The position numbers were made by a program, and so were the translations under genes. From Defluviicoccus sp. (GTDB lineage: Bacteria; Pseudomonadota; Alphaproteobacteria; MPNO01): a stretch of DNA of 41,633 nucleotides. How positions within the stretch are numbered: the first letter of the stretch is position 1; every line of letters begins with the position of its first letter. The DNA lies in assembly GCA_028821395.1 (NCBI GenBank), contig JAPPGP010000056.1, positions 1 through 41,633 on the forward strand, written 5' to 3'. Of this stretch, positions 8,114 to 16,810 are shown piece by piece. Below the pieces are notes generated by a model. That model was not told the origin of the DNA. It searched no databases and saw only the letters and a list, made by a program, of their open reading frames with translations.

Positions 8114-10342
8114 CTAAACCCCCTCCACCAGCCGCCTGATCTCCGGCGGGGCGAGGGGGAGGGCGCTTGGCGCGACGCCGAGCGCGTCGGCGACGGCGTT
8201 GGCGATCAGCCCGCCGACCGGGATGACGCCGCCTTCCCCCGCGCCCTTGACGCCGAGCGGGTTGAGCGGCGAGGGGTGGTTCTCGGTCAGGATGGCGGCG
8301 ATGCGCGGCGACTCGCAGGCGGTGGGCATCAGATAGTCGGCGAGAGTGGCGGCCAGCGGCTGGCCGGTCCCGTCATAGGGCATGTCTTCGTACAATGCCC
8401 CGCCGATGCCCTGGACGACGGCGCCGACCGCCTGGCCAGCGAGGGTGAGCGGGTTGACGATGCGCCCGGCATCCTCGACGGCGACATAGTCGAGCACTTC
8501 CACCGCGCCGGTCTCCGCGTCCACCGCGACGCGGGCGGCATGCGTCCCGTAGGCGTAGGTGTGGCGGTGGTTCTCGAAGCTCTCTTCGGCCTCGATCCCG
8601 GCATCGGCGATCGCGGCCAGCGGCAATTCCCCGCCCGGCCCCGCCATGCGGTCGCCGTCGACGATGCGGATCTCCGCCGCATCGCACCCCATTCGCCGCG
8701 CCGCCGCCGCGCGGATCTTCGCTTTCAGGCTCGCGGCGGCGCGCAAAATCGCCGAGCCCGCCATCACCGTCGAGCGCGAGTGGTAGGAGCCGAACCCCTC
8801 GCCGACATCCGACGTCGAGCCGTGATGCACGCCCGAGATCGCTTCCAGCGGGCGCTCCAGCGCGTCCGCCGCGATCTGCGCGAACGCGGTCTCGATGCCC
8901 TGGCCGAGCGACGACGAGCCGACATGGACGCAGACCCTGCCGTCGTCTTCCAGCACCAGCCGCGCGGTCTCGCGGGGACCCGCCGCGCCGCCCTCGATGA
9001 ACGGGCCCACCGCCGCGCCGACGCGCCTGCCGTCGGCCAGCCTGCCGGTCGGCGCCGCGTTGTCCTCCCAGCCGAAAGCCTCCAGGCAGCGGTCGAAGGC
9101 CTCGACGTGGTCGCCGCTGTCGAGCGAATCCTCGCGCGGGAAGGGGGCGATGCGGGCGAGCGCGTAGGGCATGTCGGCGGCGCGCGGCAGGTTGCGGCGG
9201 CGGAGCGCGGCGCGGCCGATGCCGAGATCGGCGGCGGCGAGGTCGAGCAGCCGCTCGCGAAAGAAATCGGCCTCGAACCGGCCCGGGCCGCGATAGGTGC
9301 CGATTGGCGATTTGGCCGTCAGCGCCAGCGCCACCGTCGCGTCGATATCGGCGATCCGGTAGGGGCCGCTCAGGAACTGGGCGATGTTGCGCGGGCCGAT
9401 GGTCCCGTTGGTCCGCACATAGGCGCCGATATCGGCCACCGCCGCGGCGCGCAGCGCGAGGATCGCGCCGTCGCGGTCGCAGGCGATCTCGATGTCGCAG
9501 CGCGCCTCGCGGGCATGGGCGGACGCGATCAGGTGTTCGCGCCGGTCCTCGATCCACTTGACCGGACGGCCGAGATGCCAGGCGGCGAAGGGGACCAGGA
9601 AATCCTCCGGAAACCCCTCGCCGCGCAGCCCGAACCCGCCGCCGACATCGTTCTCCACCATGGCGATGGCGTCCTCGGCGAGACCGAGCTGGCCGGCCAG
9701 GGCCCGGCGCACCGCGAACGAGGCCTTCGCCGCGCCCATGACGATGAGCCGCGCACCGTCCCATTCGGCGAGCAGGCCGCGCGGCTCCATCGGCACCGCG
9801 GAGTGGCGGCCGACGGAGAGGCTCGCGGAGCGGGTGTAGGGGGCGTTCGCGAACGCCGCCGCCGCGTCGCCCTTCGCGGCACGGTAGGCGATCGCAATGC
9901 CGTCCGGCGCGGCATCGAACAGCGGTGCGTCGCAAGGCTCGATGTCGAGCTCGACCGAAGCGGCGGCATCCTCGGCGAGCGCCCGGCTGTCGGCAAGCAC
10001 CAGCGCCACCGGCTCGCCCACGAAGCGCACGATCTGCGCCGCGATCACCGGCTGGGCGAAGCATTCGAGCTCGGGAAGCGGGCAGAGCCGGATCGGGGTT
10101 GTCGGCACGCGACCGAGCCGTTGGGCGATGTCGCGCGCGGTGAGGATGGCCGCCACTCCCGGGGTCCGCCGCGCGCGCCCGGCGTCGATGCGGCGGATCC
10201 GCCCGTGCGGCTCCGGGCTCCTGAGCACGGCGGCGTGCAGCATGCCGGGCCGGCTGAGGTCGTCGACGTATTCGCCCGCGCCGGTGAGGAAGCGGTAATC
10301 CTCCCGGCGCGGCACCGGCGCGCCGATCAGGGCGTTGCGCAT
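8114..10342 (-). CDS. xanthine dehydrogenase family molybdopterin-binding (large) subunit, copy 2
   Basis: This is a 742-residue subunit on the opposite strand, starting MRNALIGAPVPRREDYRFLT at 10342. Landmarks are RFVGEPVALVLADSRALAED, VPMEPRGLLAEW, the canonical cofactor loop ENDVGGGFGLRGEGFPEDF, GTYRGPGRFEADFF, SSSLGQGIETAFAQIAADAL, SYHSRSTVMAGSAI and the C-terminal catalytic GVKGAGEGG. It is only distantly similar to copy 1. As with that copy, no small FeS subunit or FAD subunit is adjacent. The flanking genes (copy 1 convergent, cysK upstream on the same strand 175 bp away) give no substrate hint. Aldehyde or N-heterocycle hydroxylation is the family expectation. Confidence 0.87.
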   Translation of the reverse strand: MRNALIGAPVPRREDYRFLTGAGEYVDDLSRPGMLHAAVLRSPEPHGRIRRIDAGRARRTPGVAAILTARDIAQRLGRVPTTPIRLCPLPELECFAQPVIAAQIVRFVGEPVALVLADSRALAEDAAASVELDIEPCDAPLFDAAPDGIAIAYRAAKGDAAAAFANAPYTRSASLSVGRHSAVPMEPRGLLAEWDGARLIVMGAAKASFAVRRALAGQLGLAEDAIAMVENDVGGGFGLRGEGFPEDFLVPFAAWHLGRPVKWIEDRREHLIASAHAREARCDIEIACDRDGAILALRAAAVADIGAYVRTNGTIGPRNIAQFLSGPYRIADIDATVALALTAKSPIGTYRGPGRFEADFFRERLLDLAAADLGIGRAALRRRNLPRAADMPYALARIAPFPREDSLDSGDHVEAFDRCLEAFGWEDNAAPTGRLADGRRVGAAVGPFIEGGAAGPRETARLVLEDDGRVCVHVGSSSLGQGIETAFAQIAADALERPLEAISGVHHGSTSDVGEGFGSYHSRSTVMAGSAILRAAASLKAKIRAAAARRMGCDAAEIRIVDGDRMAGPGGELPLAAIADAGIEAEESFENHRHTYAYGTHAARVAVDAETGAVEVLDYVAVEDAGRIVNPLTLAGQAVGAVVQGIGGALYEDMPYDGTGQPLAATLADYLMPTACESPRIAAILTENHPSPLNPLGVKGAGEGGVIPVGGLIANAVADALGVAPSALPLAPPEIRRLVEGV

Positions 10343-10366
10343 GGGGCCGGCCCACCCGTCACCCCC

Positions 10367-10479
10367 GGTGTCACCCCGAACTTGCCCCGGATCACAGCCC
10401 GGGGCTTGTTCCGGGGCCCAGCCACCGGCGCCGCCTCGCCCGGCTTTCCTGGACCCCGGCACAAGGCCGGGGTGACACC
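10367..10479. repeat. compound intergenic palindrome (element 3), 113 bp
   Basis: GGTGTCACCCCG (10367-10378) and CGGGGTGACACC (10468-10479) are a perfect 12-bp inverted repeat. They enclose smaller GC-rich hairpins such as GCCCCGG / CCGGGGC. This is the typical build of alphaproteobacterial intergenic palindromic repeats. It separates cysK (ends 10518, - strand) from the downstream molybdopterin subunit and occupies nearly the whole gap. Confidence 0.65.
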
Positions 10480-10517
10480 GAGGAGCGGGCAATGCAGAGC
10501 GAATTCCCGGTAACGCC

Positions 10518-11549
10518 CTACGCCAGCCAATGCGGGACCGGCAGGTCCTTCGAGCGCAGGAATTCGGGGTTGAACAGCTTCGACTGGTAGCGCTGGCCGC
10601 CGTCGCAGAGCACGGTGACGATCGTCTTGCCGGGGCCGAGCTCGCGGGCCAGGCGGATCGCGCCGGCGACATTGATGCCGCTCGACCCGCCGAGGCAGAG
10701 CCCTTCTTCCGCGAGCAGGTCGAAGATCGCCGGCAGGGCCTCGGAGTCGGGGATGCGGAAGGGGAGGTCGACATGCGCCGCGGCGACGTTCTCGGTGATC
10801 CGCCCCTGGCCGATCCCCTCGGTGATCGAGCTTCCCTCGGAGGCGAGCTCGCCGGTCTTGAAGTAGCTGTACATCGCCGCGCCCTCGGGGTCGGCGAGGC
10901 CGATCTTGACGTCCTTGTTGAACGAGCGCAGCGACTGGCTGACGCCGGCAAGCGTCCCGCCGGTGCCGATGGCGCAGACGAACCCGTCCACCCTGCCGCC
11001 GGTCTGGCGCCAGATCTCGGGCCCGGTGGATTCCACATGGCCGCGCCAGTTGGCCGGGTTGTCCCACTGGTTGGCCCAGACGGCGCCGTTGGGCTCGGTT
11101 TTCGCGAGCTCTTCGGCGACCCGTTCGGAGACCCGGACGTAGTTGCCCGGGTCGCGATAGGGCTTGGCCGGGACCAGCCTGACCTCGGCGCCGCAGAGCC
11201 TCAGCATGTCGATCTTTTCCTGGCTCTGGGTCTCCGGCATCACGATCACCGTGCGGTAGCCGCGCGCGTTGCCGACCAGAGCGAGGCCGATGCCGGTATT
11301 GCCCGCGGTACCCTCGACGACCGTCCCACCCGGCCGGAGCACGCCGCGCTGCTCGGCGTCGCGGATCATGAAATAGGCCGCCCGGTCCTTCACCGACCCG
11401 CCGGGGTTGAGGAACTCGGCCTTGCCCAAAATCTCGCAGCCGGTGGTCTCGGAGGCCTTGTTGAGCCGGATCAGCGGCGTGTTGCCGACGGTGCCGGCGA
11501 AGCCGGCCCGGCGGTCGCCGTCGATGACGCGGAAGTCGAAATTCGCCAT
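10518..11549 (-). CDS. cysK: cysteine synthase A (O-acetylserine sulfhydrylase)
   Basis: This 343-residue PLP enzyme makes cysteine from O-acetylserine and sulfide. The PLP lysine is K54 in NPGGSVKDR (residues 48-56). The substrate loop reads GTAGNTGIGLA, the phosphate-binding glycine loop reads AIGTGGTLAG, and the C-terminal segment is LCLGGSSGINVAGAI. It begins at the ATG at 11549, 14 bp after the stop of cysE, so the two genes form a cysEK operon and their products usually form the cysteine synthase complex. At 343 residues it is slightly longer than enterobacterial CysK. The loop has TAGNTG rather than TSGNTG, a change I believe occurs in alphaproteobacterial members. Confidence 0.93.
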   Translation of the reverse strand: MANFDFRVIDGDRRAGFAGTVGNTPLIRLNKASETTGCEILGKAEFLNPGGSVKDRAAYFMIRDAEQRGVLRPGGTVVEGTAGNTGIGLALVGNARGYRTVIVMPETQSQEKIDMLRLCGAEVRLVPAKPYRDPGNYVRVSERVAEELAKTEPNGAVWANQWDNPANWRGHVESTGPEIWRQTGGRVDGFVCAIGTGGTLAGVSQSLRSFNKDVKIGLADPEGAAMYSYFKTGELASEGSSITEGIGQGRITENVAAAHVDLPFRIPDSEALPAIFDLLAEEGLCLGGSSGINVAGAIRLARELGPGKTIVTVLCDGGQRYQSKLFNPEFLRSKDLPVPHWLA

Positions 11550-11563
11550 GCCCGGCCTTCCCG

Positions 11564-12292
11564 TCAGCCCGCGCGGCGCTCGGCCGGCTGCGCCTCCGGC
11601 CGGTCCTCTGCAAGCGGCGCGGCCTCCTCGCCGCCGTTCTCGACCGCGTCGAGGCGCGCGCGCAGCGCCGCGACCTCGGCCGAGAGCGCATCGAGCGCCT
11701 TGGCTGTCGGATCGGGAATGTCGGATCTCGGCGTGCCGTAGGCGTGGAAGGCCGTCGCCGGCTCGCCGACCTGGCGCGGCAGCACCTGCTTGGCGGGGAT
11801 GCCCACCATGGTCACGCCCGCCGGCACGTCCTTCAGCACCACCGCGTTGGCGCCGATGCGGGCGTTCTCGCCCACCGTCACCGGGCCCAGAACCTGCGCG
11901 CCCGAGCCCACGATGACGCCGTTCTCCAGCGTCGGGTGGCGCTTCTCCCGGGCCAGCGAGACGCCGCCCAGCGTCACCCCGTGATAGAGGGTCACGTCGT
12001 CGCCCACCTCCGCGGTCTCGCCGATCACGCAGCCCATGCCGTGGTCGATGAAGACGCGGCGTCCGAGCCTCGCACCGGGGTGGATCTCGATGCCGGTCAG
12101 CACCCGCCCGACATGCGAGACCAGGCGTCCGACCAAGCGCAGCCGCGCGCGCCACGCCGCGCGGGCGAGGCGGTGGAACAGCACCGCGTGCAGCCCCGGA
12201 TAGCACAGCAATATCTCGAGCCGCGACCGCGAGGCGGGATCGCGCTCGGCGATCGCGTCAATGTCTTCCCTGAGACGGTCCAGTCCCAACAT
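11564..12292 (-). CDS. cysE: serine O-acetyltransferase
   Basis: This 242-residue left-handed beta-helix acetyltransferase is the first step of cysteine synthesis from serine. Hexapeptide-repeat core: [40 protein letters not shown] and [14 protein letters not shown]. The His residues in DHGMG and YHGVT are the expected active-site ones. The N-terminal helical part is short, as in the EpsC/short CysE type. The C-terminus has an extra 70 residues with a helical segment ([20 protein letters not shown]) and an acidic tail. The start is taken as the ATG at 12292 ([14 protein letters not shown]); a longer frame to 12421 would run through palindromic intergenic DNA. It is followed 14 bp on by cysK. 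Confidence 0.92.
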   Translation of the reverse strand: MLGLDRLREDIDAIAERDPASRSRLEILLCYPGLHAVLFHRLARAAWRARLRLVGRLVSHVGRVLTGIEIHPGARLGRRVFIDHGMGCVIGETAEVGDDVTLYHGVTLGGVSLAREKRHPTLENGVIVGSGAQVLGPVTVGENARIGANAVVLKDVPAGVTMVGIPAKQVLPRQVGEPATAFHAYGTPRSDIPDPTAKALDALSAEVAALRARLDAVENGGEEAAPLAEDRPEAQPAERRAG

Positions 12293-12398
12293 CCCGGCAT
12301 CCTCGGCTAGAGCGGGGGTGCCCGGAAAATTGGTAAGTCCGTTACGCCCGGTCAAGGCGTCCTTCGATACGCGGCTTGGCCGGCGGCAGGCGGCGTGG

Positions 12399-12421
12399 AT
12401 GGCCGGAACGAGTCCGGCCAT
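12399..12421. repeat. intergenic palindrome (element 4)
   Basis: ATGGCCGGA (12399-12407) and TCCGGCCAT (12413-12421) form a perfect 9-bp stem around ACGAG, followed by GACGATGGGG. CCTTCGATACGC starts at 12361, as in element 2. It lies between the DddP-like gene (stop at 12441) and cysE, both on the - strand. Confidence 0.6.
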
Positions 12422-12440
12422 GACGATGGGGGGCGGCTCG

Positions 12441-13697
12441 CTACCCGGTCTCGAACGGAAAGCTGTCCAGGCGTTCGCGGCCGGTCTCGGTCACCAGCAC
12501 CTGGGTCTCCAGCTTGACGCTCTCCGAGCCCGATTCGGCGACCAGGCTCTCGACGCAGACCACCATTCCGGGTTCGAACCTGCCGGAGGTGGCCAGGTCG
12601 GACCAGTCGACGTGCAGCGGCACCACCGGCCATTCATCCGCCATGCCGACGCCGTGCAGCGCCAGCGTGTAGCGATACGGCACGTGCCGCTCCGGGATTC
12701 GCCAGCTCTTCTCGTTGAACTCGGCGAAGTCGGTGCCCGGACGCACCAGGTCGAGATTGTGCCGGAGCTGGTCGAGCGCGGTCTCGTAGAGCCGCCGCTG
12801 GCGATCGCTCATCGGCGCGTAACCGCAGATCCAGGAACGCGAGATATCGGCGCAATAGCCGTAAGGTCCGATCATGTCGGTGTCGAAGGCGATCATCTCG
12901 CCGGCTTGGCACACTCTGTCCGAGCACTCCTGGTACCAGGGGTTGGTGCGCGGACCCGCGGTGAGCAGCTTGGTCTCCAGCCAGTCGCCGCCCGAGCGGG
13001 CATTCTCGAAGTGAAGATGGGCCCAGAGCTCGCTCTCCGTCGTGCCGGGCACGGAGTGGTCGTAGACCCGCGCCATGCCCGCCTCGCAGACGCGGATCGT
13101 CCAGCGCATCAGCTCGATCTCGTCCGCGGACTTGATCGACCGCGCGATCTCGGCGATTCCGCTGCCCTCGACATAGGTCAGGCCGCGCGCCTCCAGCGCG
13201 TGCGTGCCGGCGCCGTCCAGCCGGTCGCAGGCGATGCGCCGGTTGCCGCCGCCGTGGCTGCGCACCAGGTCGGCGATCTCGTCGGCCCATGCGGCCATCG
13301 CGGCGTCGGATTTGTCGCCGGCCCCCATGAACGCCCAGGTCCGCGCGGCGCGCAGCTCGTCGATGCCCGGCAATCCCTCGGACTGCTTCATGCCGCCCTT
13401 GAATTCGAACATGATCGCCGGGCCGTCTGCGAACACCAGCGCGTAGCGCCAAGGGTTGTGCAGGCACCAGACCTGCATGTTGGAGCAGTCGAAGGCATAG
13501 CGGATGTTGCAGGGATCGTAGAGCAGCAGCGCCGCGCAATCGCCGTCCGCGCAGCCGTCGCGAAGCCGTCGCAGGCGCCAGGCGCGGGCGCGGTCCAGCA
13601 CCTCGCCGGGCACCGGGCTGTTCAGCGGCCTGTCGCCGCCCTCCGGGTTCAAGTAGGCCGCCTTGCGTCTGTCCTTGAAGACCGGATCGCCCGTCAT
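12441..13697 (-). CDS. dddP: M24-family metalloenzyme, DMSP lyase DddP-like
   Basis: This 418-residue protein has the creatinase/aminopeptidase P fold. From memory of DddP sequences, several stretches match closely: [57 protein letters not shown] and [14 protein letters not shown]. The two-metal ligands are present: D272, D274, D284, H348, E383, E397. The Tyr and Asp reported as catalytic in DddP, which sit 5 before and 6 after the metal His, are also present (Y343, D354). DddP cleaves dimethylsulfoniopropionate to acrylate and dimethyl sulfide. The acuI-like gene at 774 would handle the acrylate branch, and cysEK lies downstream. The start at 13697 gives a protein about 25 residues shorter at the N-terminus than the marine enzyme I recall. 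A plain Xaa-Pro peptidase is less likely; a DddP relative with another substrate remains possible. Confidence 0.72.
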   Translation of the reverse strand: MTGDPVFKDRRKAAYLNPEGGDRPLNSPVPGEVLDRARAWRLRRLRDGCADGDCAALLLYDPCNIRYAFDCSNMQVWCLHNPWRYALVFADGPAIMFEFKGGMKQSEGLPGIDELRAARTWAFMGAGDKSDAAMAAWADEIADLVRSHGGGNRRIACDRLDGAGTHALEARGLTYVEGSGIAEIARSIKSADEIELMRWTIRVCEAGMARVYDHSVPGTTESELWAHLHFENARSGGDWLETKLLTAGPRTNPWYQECSDRVCQAGEMIAFDTDMIGPYGYCADISRSWICGYAPMSDRQRRLYETALDQLRHNLDLVRPGTDFAEFNEKSWRIPERHVPYRYTLALHGVGMADEWPVVPLHVDWSDLATSGRFEPGMVVCVESLVAESGSESVKLETQVLVTETGRERLDSFPFETG

Positions 13698-13819
13698 GCC
13701 GGGGCCCCCAGCATGTTGCCACCGCCCGAGTCCTATGGACTCGCCACCCGGCAGGCAAGAGAGGGTTTTTGCCGGCCGCGTCCTTCCATACGCTCCCTCC
13801 CTATGCGCTTCACCACCCT

Positions 13820-13862
13820 CGTCATGGCCGGACTGTGATCCGGGGCAAGTCCGGGCATGACG
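13820..13862. repeat. intergenic palindrome (element 5)
   Basis: CGTCATGGCCGGACT (13820-13834) and AGTCCGGGCATGACG (13848-13862) are 15-bp inverted repeats with one mismatch around a 13-base centre. It lies in the 238-bp divergent space between the DddP-like gene and the UDG-like gene. Apart from this element I see no clear promoter there. Confidence 0.65.
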
Positions 13863-13935
13863 GGAGGGGCGATGGGGCCGTATCGAAGCACCGCCCTCGA
13901 CAGCGCTTCGCCGGGCTCCGCATACTGGCTGCCGG

Positions 13936-14547
13936 ATGACGACCCCCCGCCCCGTGCCCGAGGATCTGGATACCCTGCTCGCCGAGGTGCGCGGCTGCCG
14001 CGTCTGCGCCGCCTCCCTCCCGCTCGGGCCGCGCCCGGTGCTGCGCGCCGCGGCCTCGGCGCGGCTGCTGCTGATCGGCCAGGCGCCGGGGACCAAGGTG
14101 CATGCGAGCGGCAGGCCGTGGACCGATGCGAGCGGCGACCGGCTGCGCCAATGGCTCGACCTCGACTCGGCGACCTTCTACGACACGCGGCGGATCGCCA
14201 TCGTGCCGATGGGGTTCTGCTACCCGGGCGTGCTCCCGCGCGGCGGCGACCGGCCGCCGCGGCCCGAATGCGCGCCGCTCTGGCATCCCCGGATCGGCGC
14301 CGCCCTGCCCCGGGTCGCGCTCACCGTGCTGATCGGGCAATACGCGCAGGCCCGCTATCTCGGCGCGCGCCGCAGGCGCACGCTGACCGAGACCGTGGCT
14401 GCCTGGCGCGACTACCTGCCGGGCTTTTTCGCGATCCCGCATCCGAGCTGGCGCACGCTGGGCTGGCAGCGGCGCAATCCCTGGTTCGACGAAGAGCTCC
14501 TGCCCGAGCTCCGCCGCCTCGTGCATGCGCTGGTCGAGGCCGAGTGA
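13936..14547 (+). CDS. uracil-DNA glycosylase superfamily protein
   Basis: This 203-residue protein has the alpha/beta UDG fold. Motif 1 region is ARLLLIGQAPGTKVHASGRP with DASGDRLRQWL (residues 40-75); the motif 2 region is IPHPSWRTLGWQRRNPWF near the C-terminus. N-terminal RGCRVCAASLPLGPRP resembles the cysteine pair of family 4/5 enzymes, but the four-cysteine iron-sulfur set is not complete. It would excise deaminated bases from DNA, though some members of this branch have no proven glycosylase activity. It ends 5 bp before the DMT transporter gene, so the two are likely co-transcribed. Confidence 0.8.
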   Translation: MTTPRPVPEDLDTLLAEVRGCRVCAASLPLGPRPVLRAAASARLLLIGQAPGTKVHASGRPWTDASGDRLRQWLDLDSATFYDTRRIAIVPMGFCYPGVLPRGGDRPPRPECAPLWHPRIGAALPRVALTVLIGQYAQARYLGARRRRTLTETVAAWRDYLPGFFAIPHPSWRTLGWQRRNPWFDEELLPELRRLVHALVEAE

Positions 14548-14552
14548 AGGTC

Positions 14553-15422
14553 ATGGCCGCGCCGCCGAAATATTCCGGGCTGATCACGGGCACGGCATGG
14601 ATGCTGGGGGCCTCGCTGTTCTTCGCGCTCACCCTGGTCACGGTGCGCGAGCTCACCCAGACCATGTCGGTCTTCACCCTGGTGTTCATCCGCTGCGTGT
14701 TCGGCATCCTGGTCCTGCTCCCGTGGCTGCTGAGGCACGGCCGCGGCGCGCTCAAGACCACGCGCTGGACGGTGTATGCGATCCGCGCGGTGGCGACCTA
14801 TTCGGGCATGGTGACCTTCTTCTACGGGCTCAAGGTGGTCGAGCTCGCCGACGCCAACGCGATCCAGTTCACCGGGCCTTTCTTCACCGTGATCCTGCTG
14901 CAGATCTGCATCGGCGAGCGGGTCGGGCTCGACCGCTGGATCGCCATCTGCCTCGGCTTCGCCGGCACCATGCTGGTCATCAAGCCGGGCTTCGGCGTGT
15001 TCGTGCCGGCGATGATGGGGATCGTCTACACCGCCTTCGCCTATGGCGCGTCCAACGCCGCGACCCGCGCGCTGTCGACCACCGAGGACAAGAACGCGGT
15101 GGTGTTCTACATGTTCGCGATGATGCTGCCGCTGTCGGTCGGCCCGGCCATATTCGACTGGACCACGCCCGCCCTATCCGATCTGCCGCTGCTCGGCTTC
15201 TTCCTGCTCATCGGCTATCTGTCGATCCACTGCGTGACCAGCGCCTACGTCCACGCCCCGGCGGCGGCGCTGACGCCGGCCTATTACATCCAGCTCCCGA
15301 TGGTCTCGGCGATGGCCTACGCGCTCTACGACGAGCTGCCCGACCCGTTGACCTGGATCGGGGCTGCGGTGATCTGCGTCAGCGGCTACTGGGTCGCCCG
15401 CGGCGCCCGCAGGGAGGGGTGA
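14553..15422 (+). CDS. DMT-superfamily (EamA-type) transporter
   Basis: This 289-residue integral membrane protein has about ten hydrophobic segments arranged as two EamA repeats, for example FTLVFIRCVFGILVLLPWLL in the first half and ALTPAYYIQLPMVSAMAYAL in the second, where the typical conserved proline/tyrosine pattern occurs. Members export amino acids or other small metabolites or drugs; the substrate cannot be read from sequence. The start ATG at 14553 follows GAAGG. It is convergent with the zincin gene, 9 bp apart. Confidence 0.85.
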   Translation: MAAPPKYSGLITGTAWMLGASLFFALTLVTVRELTQTMSVFTLVFIRCVFGILVLLPWLLRHGRGALKTTRWTVYAIRAVATYSGMVTFFYGLKVVELADANAIQFTGPFFTVILLQICIGERVGLDRWIAICLGFAGTMLVIKPGFGVFVPAMMGIVYTAFAYGASNAATRALSTTEDKNAVVFYMFAMMLPLSVGPAIFDWTTPALSDLPLLGFFLLIGYLSIHCVTSAYVHAPAAALTPAYYIQLPMVSAMAYALYDELPDPLTWIGAAVICVSGYWVARGARREG

Positions 15423-15431
15423 GGAAGAGCC

Positions 15432-15833
15432 CTACGGCTCCGCCTCCTCCTCGATGCGCTCCATGTCGTCGTCGGAGAGGCCGAAATGGTGGCCGATCTC
15501 GTGGATCAGCACGTGGCGGATGACATGGCCGAGCTCCTCGCCGGTCTCGCACCAGTAATCCAGCATCGGCCGGCGGTAGAGGAAGATCATGTCGACGTCC
15601 TGGCGGGTGCCGGCCCCGTCCCGCTCGCCGATGGGGACGCCCTGGTAGAGCCCCAAGAGATCGAAGGGCGAGGCGAGCTCCATCTCGCGCTCGGTGTCCT
15701 CGTCGGGGAACTCGGCGACCTGGATCACCACGTCACGGGCGAGGCGGCGGAAGCCCGCGGGTAGCGCGTCGAACGCCTGACGAGCGATCGCCGCGATCTC
15801 GTCCAGCGAAGGCGCGTGGATCCCTGATGCCAT
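15432..15833 (-). CDS. metallopeptidase family protein (minimal zincin)
   Basis: This 133-residue cytosolic protein carries [18 protein letters not shown] at residues 111-128, which contains the zinc-binding HEXXH and the downstream Asp typical of the small zincin-like metallopeptidase family (COG3824-type). The middle segment [20 protein letters not shown] is also typical. There is no signal peptide. Substrate and physiological role of the family are not established. It starts at the ATG at 15833, divergent from the pterin dehydratase gene. Confidence 0.88.
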   Translation of the reverse strand: MASGIHAPSLDEIAAIARQAFDALPAGFRRLARDVVIQVAEFPDEDTEREMELASPFDLLGLYQGVPIGERDGAGTRQDVDMIFLYRRPMLDYWCETGEELGHVIRHVLIHEIGHHFGLSDDDMERIEEEAEP

Positions 15834-15905
15834 GGTCCGGTCATAGCGCGGCTTGCCCCCGCCGCCAAGCCGATGCACCCTGACCGCAGGAGAGAGGAGG
15901 GCGGC

Positions 15906-16196
15906 ATGGTGGAGAAACTGGGCGGTGCGGAACGCGCGGCGGCGCTGGCCGCGCTCGAAGGCTGGGAGGAGGTGGACGGGCGCGATGCGATCAAGAAATC
16001 CTTCGCCTTCGGCGATTTCAACGAGGCGTTCGGCTTCATGACCCGGATCGCGCTCGCCGCCGAGAGGGCGGACCACCATCCGGAATGGTTCAACGTCTAC
16101 AACCGGGTCGAGATCACGCTGTCGACCCACGATGCCGGCGGGTTGAGCGAGCGCGACATCCAGCTTGCCCAATTCATCGATTCGGTAGCCGGATAG
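15906..16196 (+). CDS. phhB: 4a-hydroxytetrahydrobiopterin dehydratase (pterin carbinolamine dehydratase)
   Basis: This 96-residue protein has the standard length of the DCoH/PhhB family. The active-site segment [16 protein letters not shown] (residues 55-70) and [18 protein letters not shown] (71-88) carry the conserved histidines H57, H58 and H75 and Asp. The enzyme regenerates pterin cofactor after aromatic amino acid hydroxylases; in bacteria without such hydroxylases it may serve pterin or molybdopterin metabolism. The start ATG at 15906 is preceded by GAGAGGAGG. Two molybdopterin-dependent subunits elsewhere in the window give a loose thematic link only. Confidence 0.92.
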   Translation: MVEKLGGAERAAALAALEGWEEVDGRDAIKKSFAFGDFNEAFGFMTRIALAAERADHHPEWFNVYNRVEITLSTHDAGGLSERDIQLAQFIDSVAG

Positions 16197-16255
16197 CGCA
16201 CCGACCGCCGCGCCCGGGGGTTGGCAGGCCGCCGGCGGATTCATAAATCAGGCAC

Positions 16256-16810
16256 ATGCGCGGCTATTTCGGCATCGGCGTCGAAGGCGTCTCGAAGGCG
16301 ATGAACGTGGGCAATCTGCTGCGCTCCGCGCATGCCTTCCAGGCGAGCTTCGTGTTCACCGTCGCCGCCGCCTACTCGACCGCCGAGGGCGGGCTGGCCG
16401 ACACCTCGAACACGCCCAACGAAGTTCCTTTCTACAGCTTCGATTCGCTCGAAACCCTTATGCTGCCCAAGGGCTGCGCGCTGGTCGGCGTCGAGCTCGA
16501 CGACCGCGCGGCCGAGCTGCCGAGCTTCCGCCACCCGCGCCGCGCGGCCTATGTGCTGGGCATGGAGCGGGGCAGCCTGTCGGAGGAGATGGTTTCGTGC
16601 TGCGATCACCTGGTGCGCATCCCGACCCGGTTCTCGCTCAACCTCGCCGCGGCCGGGGCGATCGTGATGTACGACCGGCTGATCTCGTTGCAACGATTCG
16701 GCGCCAGGCCGGTGGTGCCGGGCGGGCCGGCCGAGGCGCTGCCGCCGCACGAATTCGGCGAGCCGGTGTGGAAGAAGAAGCAATCCCGGCAGAAGGGCGT
16801 CCCGGCATGA
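16256..16810 (+). CDS. SpoU/TrmH family RNA methyltransferase
   Basis: This 184-residue SPOUT-class methyltransferase shows all three SpoU motifs: motif 1 MNVGNLLRSAHAFQASFVF, motif 2 AAYVLGMERGSLSEEM, and motif 3 IPTRFSLNLAAAGAIVMYD, forming the knotted SAM site. It probably 2'-O-methylates a tRNA or rRNA ribose; the exact site cannot be called. The ribosome site is weak, and a TTGGCA...CATAAA pair (16221-16247) sits so close to the ATG that the message may be leaderless. The stop overlaps the start of the IalB-like gene (ATGA). Confidence 0.87.
   Translation: MRGYFGIGVEGVSKAMNVGNLLRSAHAFQASFVFTVAAAYSTAEGGLADTSNTPNEVPFYSFDSLETLMLPKGCALVGVELDDRAAELPSFRHPRRAAYVLGMERGSLSEEMVSCCDHLVRIPTRFSLNLAAAGAIVMYDRLISLQRFGARPVVPGGPAEALPPHEFGEPVWKKKQSRQKGVPA

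Noticed and set aside
5671..10342. Aerobic CO dehydrogenase (CoxL)
   Set aside because: The active-site loops (YRSAGR and YRGPGR) lack the CO-dehydrogenase Cys motif and no coxM or coxS is adjacent.
10367..10479. Intrinsic terminator at the compound palindrome
   Set aside because: Stems are strong but no run of T follows on either strand; the same type of element recurs in non-terminal positions.
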